Shown here: in pieces, positions 61,246-64,000 of the stretch
Position numbering within the stretch: the first letter of the stretch is position 1
Layout: the number at the start of each line of letters is the position of its first letter
Assembly: GCF_023278565.1 (NCBI RefSeq)
Contig: NC_064682.1
Coordinates: forward strand, 1,984,001-2,048,000
Direction: 5' to 3'
Length of the DNA: 64,000 nt
Source of the DNA: Colletotrichum lupini
Taxonomy: Eukaryota > Ascomycota > Sordariomycetes > Glomerellales > Glomerellaceae
The notes under the pieces: model-generated
Database searches by the model: none
The model's input: only the letters and a program-made list of their open reading frames with translations
Told to the model about the DNA's origin: nothing
Program-made: the position numbers and the translations under genes

Positions 61246-63076
61246 AGTAAGTATCAACTGTCTTCACTGAGACTGACGTCATGACGTATACCAGAAAGCC
61301 TAGAGCCATACTTCGCAGAGGGGCCTTGCTGGTATACAAAACCCATCACCTTCGACTTAGACTCTCAAGGAATATAGCAAGCTGTTTGCAGCACAGGACC
61401 GGAAGGGCGGGTGCTCCACATACCGGCTTTGGATGTATTCGCGGAAGCCGAGATACGGGGATTGACTGAAATGCCTCCGTAAGAAAATCGCGCTTTGAAA
61501 GTTCACAATCGTTTATACCACAGGGCCAACAATAGATGCCGATAGAGCTGAGGAACCTGGGGTATTCCAAGAAAGTGCTGCCATGCTCGGAATCATAATA
61601 CACAGCGGGCAGGAACTCAGTTATGTCGGGCATAAAAGCATGGGCAATGCATTTGCTAGATGAGATGGGGAAACGACACTATCTTGGAACCGGGCGCCGC
61701 GGGCAATCTAGACCTTCCTACTAGTAGTTTCTTCATACAGCTTTACACATATGCCTATGTTTGTGCTATAGCTACCGTAGCGGTAAGGGAAGTCGACACT
61801 GCAGGTGTTCGGAGCGTCAGACTAGACTATCGGCATAGCACGTGAGGTCATCACATGTTATTTCGATGCATGAAAGCCCCGCGATAACATCCCAATGGCC
61901 AAGCATGTGTCTAATGACATGGTGACTTGCCTTGAATTTTGTTGGCCATCATCTAGAAGGAAAATGGTTGTGAGGAAGGTAAGCAATATCTCATAACGAT
62001 ACCTGGGCTACGTCCATTTTTACGGGCGCGCTGGGCCTCCGAGGTGCGTTCGTTGGCTGCACCAACCATCTCCCTCCGTCAGCCTTCAGGTACCTAGTCT
62101 GGGTACAACAGCAAGTAGTTCCCCATCCTCAAAGGGGTGCTCAAGCAACTTTGTAGTCGCAGTAAGATAGCCCATAAACTGTTCCTGTTAGTCTGGGTGC
62201 GTCCTTCACTTACACGACGGTTCACTCCATTTGGCCGATTCTCTTTGCAATATAAGAGTTCTTCTTAAATAAGACATAAGTATTATTGAAACTATATTAT
62301 TTAGACTTATACTAGAGAAAGCTATGTAAATATTTAAGTAGACATTATAATATTTGTATTTAATATTATACAGTTTAGCTTTTAATTATTAAATTCTAGT
62401 ATTTAATAGATAAAATACACATAAAATACTCTATATGAATCGAATTTGTAGAAGGAAAAAAACAGTCTAGTCTAACTTATATCATTAGCGTCATTTGTTT
62501 TGAAAACAATAATAATGAACAAAGCAAGCTACGATTTGCCATGCCTTAAAGCGGAGATCCGTCAACGGGTGACCACTCACTCCTGGGGTCCTTTAGTAGA
62601 CTACTGCAGGCGCGTAGACGTAATACTGGGACTGACTGGGCAAAAGTGCTCTGGACTTGGGCTTGCCTCTTTGGTCACTGCCTACCTAAGGTAAGGAAAT
62701 AGCCGCCATCATCCCCTGCCTGTTCTACCTCATCAAACTGCCCCCCAACGACCAATTTCCCATCCACCATTTGCTCGGACACTCGCAATCAACCATTGGT
62801 TTCTCTAGGCCTAGCATACGCCTGCCACCCCTGCGCTTGCAAGGCGACCTTTACCCCGTTTCGCACTCGACTAAACGAACTAACCTTTGGCGAGCATCCC
62901 GTCGCTCTTCCTCTCTCCCTCTCTCTACACGTCTGTCCTTCGCAAACCACTTTGTTCACTGAACCCATCTTCGCCATCCGAGCTAGGAGCGGCACAAATA
63001 AAACATACGTTTGGCTTTCGCATTGGCGCCTGATTACAAACTCTGTTAACGAATGCCATCAATTGGAACTAGCTAA
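61246..63076. other. intergenic G-patch gene to Whi2-like gene
   Basis: No gene is recognised. An AT-rich island lies at about 62250-62470. From about 62700 to 62960 a pyrimidine-rich stretch looks like the promoter or leader of the next gene. Confidence 0.45.
62250..62470. other. AT-rich island, possible RIP-altered repeat relic
   Basis: About 220 bp of strongly AT-rich DNA dense in TA and TTAA words, sharply bounded by balanced sequence. It resembles decayed transposon DNA; no ORF or terminal repeat is visible. Confidence 0.5.
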
Positions 63077-64000
63077 GAGGTCGAGTGGTGCACCCTACTT
63101 ATTTGTATCCAACTACGATCCGATACTCGATACCTTGTCGAAACCGCCAACACGTTGCCAGGCTCGCAACACGTCAGGAACGGGCAGCCCGTGTCCGCCC
63201 GGCGTACAGTCACCGCCTCTGAAGAAGAAGATCCTCCTCAGCTACCAGCAAAGACCGAGCAAGAAAGTGCAGGAGAGTCCAGCCTCAGCGCCCCGTCACC
63301 TCTTCCTCCTCCTCCTCCGCCTCCTCAGTATCCCTCCTCCGAAGCATCAACCTCCCGGCCGCCACCCTTCTCTTCAGTGTGCGATTCGCTCGAAAACCCC
63401 TCCGAACCGGCTCACGACCCCCGCTCTGCGATCACAGTCACAGTCGCTGGAATATCCCCTGCTGCACCGTCGTATGCATCTCTAGCTCCAGGCTTCTCTA
63501 CAGAACAATCGGTTCCGACTTCCTTTCATCACGCTCTTACAGAAACAAAGCGTGCGCTCCCTCGAGACACCAAAGGGGGCTCATCCGGAAAGGACGACAA
63601 CGCCGAACCACCCCCCGCATACTCGGAGGGACCCAGTCCACTCCAATCGTTTGCCTTTCTGATGGCTACCGCCGGAGGCGCGTCGAGTATCATTACTCAG
63701 GTGCAACAAGGAGGGCCGCCTATCAATGCGATTGGAGGTGAGTTGCTACTCGACCAGAACAAATCGAATAAGACTAACGTAATGGCAGATGTTGGTGCCG
63801 ACGAGACGATCGCGATGGACCTTCGGTAGGGGTTGCTTCTACTCGACGTCCTATCCTGAACGCTAATCGTTGTGATCTGCAGGGGCACCCGATTTGTTCT
63901 GTCGCGAGACGAACTCTTGACGCTGCCCGAATTTGTCCTCTTATCGTTGTTCCCTAACGGCCTTTTCCCTGAGGGGCATATGGGGGGATTTACTGAGGGC
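63077..64000 (+). CDS. BTB/Whi2-like protein, 5' part (cut by window edge)
   Basis: Probable fungal Whi2-type protein (BTB/POZ-like fold; yeast Whi2 works with the Psr1 phosphatase in stress and growth control). The supported exons end at 63737, then 63789-63825, then 63883 to the window edge. Joined they read PPINAIGD VGADETIAMDLR GTRFVLSRDELLTLPEF VLLSLFPNGLFPEGHMGG, a conserved entry to a BTB domain. Upstream the frame encodes a proline- and serine-rich disordered region (a run of eight prolines) with SFHHALTETKRALPRDTKGG. The frame is open from 63077, but the first in-frame ATG is inside the conserved part at 63662, so the true start is in an unseen upstream exon, or non-AUG. The start coordinate is therefore the limit of the open frame. 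The family name is from recall and is moderately sure. Confidence 0.65.

Overview
The window is nuclear DNA of a filamentous ascomycete (Pezizomycotina), most likely a sordariomycete. The evidence is short spliceosomal introns (mostly 51-104 nt) with CTAAC/CTGAC-type branch sites, mixed gene orientation, long intergenic spaces rich in microsatellites, small AT-rich islands, and a protein set typical of these fungi. The genus cannot be fixed from the sequence alone. There are no prokaryotic features, CRISPR arrays, rRNA or convincing tRNA genes.

Layout, left to right. 1-6.8 kb: TRM8 (tRNA m7G46 methyltransferase, +) and MDM1 (PXA-RGS-PX-Nexin_C membrane-contact protein, +), preceded by two pure poly-C tracts. 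10.3-12.0 kb: a seven-exon SR-type splicing factor (+) with a 6-nt microexon and an unusually long intron. 12.9-21.2 kb is a compact metabolic block: PEX11 (-), FBP1 (+), a DUF1295 membrane protein (-), HOM6 (+) and a short CIA30-domain protein (-). 21.2-26.8 kb has no recognisable gene. 26.8-27.7 kb: a small bZIP-like regulator (-). 27.7-49.2 kb is a gene-poor stretch of about 21 kb with microsatellites, short dispersed words and a few unsupported or degenerate reading frames. 49.2-55.7 kb: CAF40/CNOT9 (-) with a 29-glutamine tract, and the KIN1/PAR-1 polarity kinase (-). 59.0-61.2 kb: a GPATCH1-like G-patch protein (+). 63.1-64.0 kb: the 5' part of a BTB/Whi2-like gene (+), cut by the window edge and lacking a visible AUG.

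Most genes are housekeeping: tRNA modification, splicing (SR protein, G-patch protein), mRNA turnover (CAF40), membrane contact and lipid handling (MDM1), peroxisome proliferation and gluconeogenesis (the divergent PEX11/FBP1 pair), amino-acid synthesis (HOM6, with a perfect Gcn4/Cpc1 site just upstream) and polarity (KIN1). All exon structures were assembled by hand from splice signals and protein-family continuity, and each coding length was checked to be a multiple of three.

The most notable signals are the SR-gene microexon and long intron, a 57-nt stop-free in-frame intron in FBP1, loss of the N-terminal proline in FBP1, strong over-representation of short words (TACCTAGGTA, TACGGAGTA, TATCCGTA) in non-coding DNA, and the missing start codon of the last gene. 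No convincing new multi-gene system was found.
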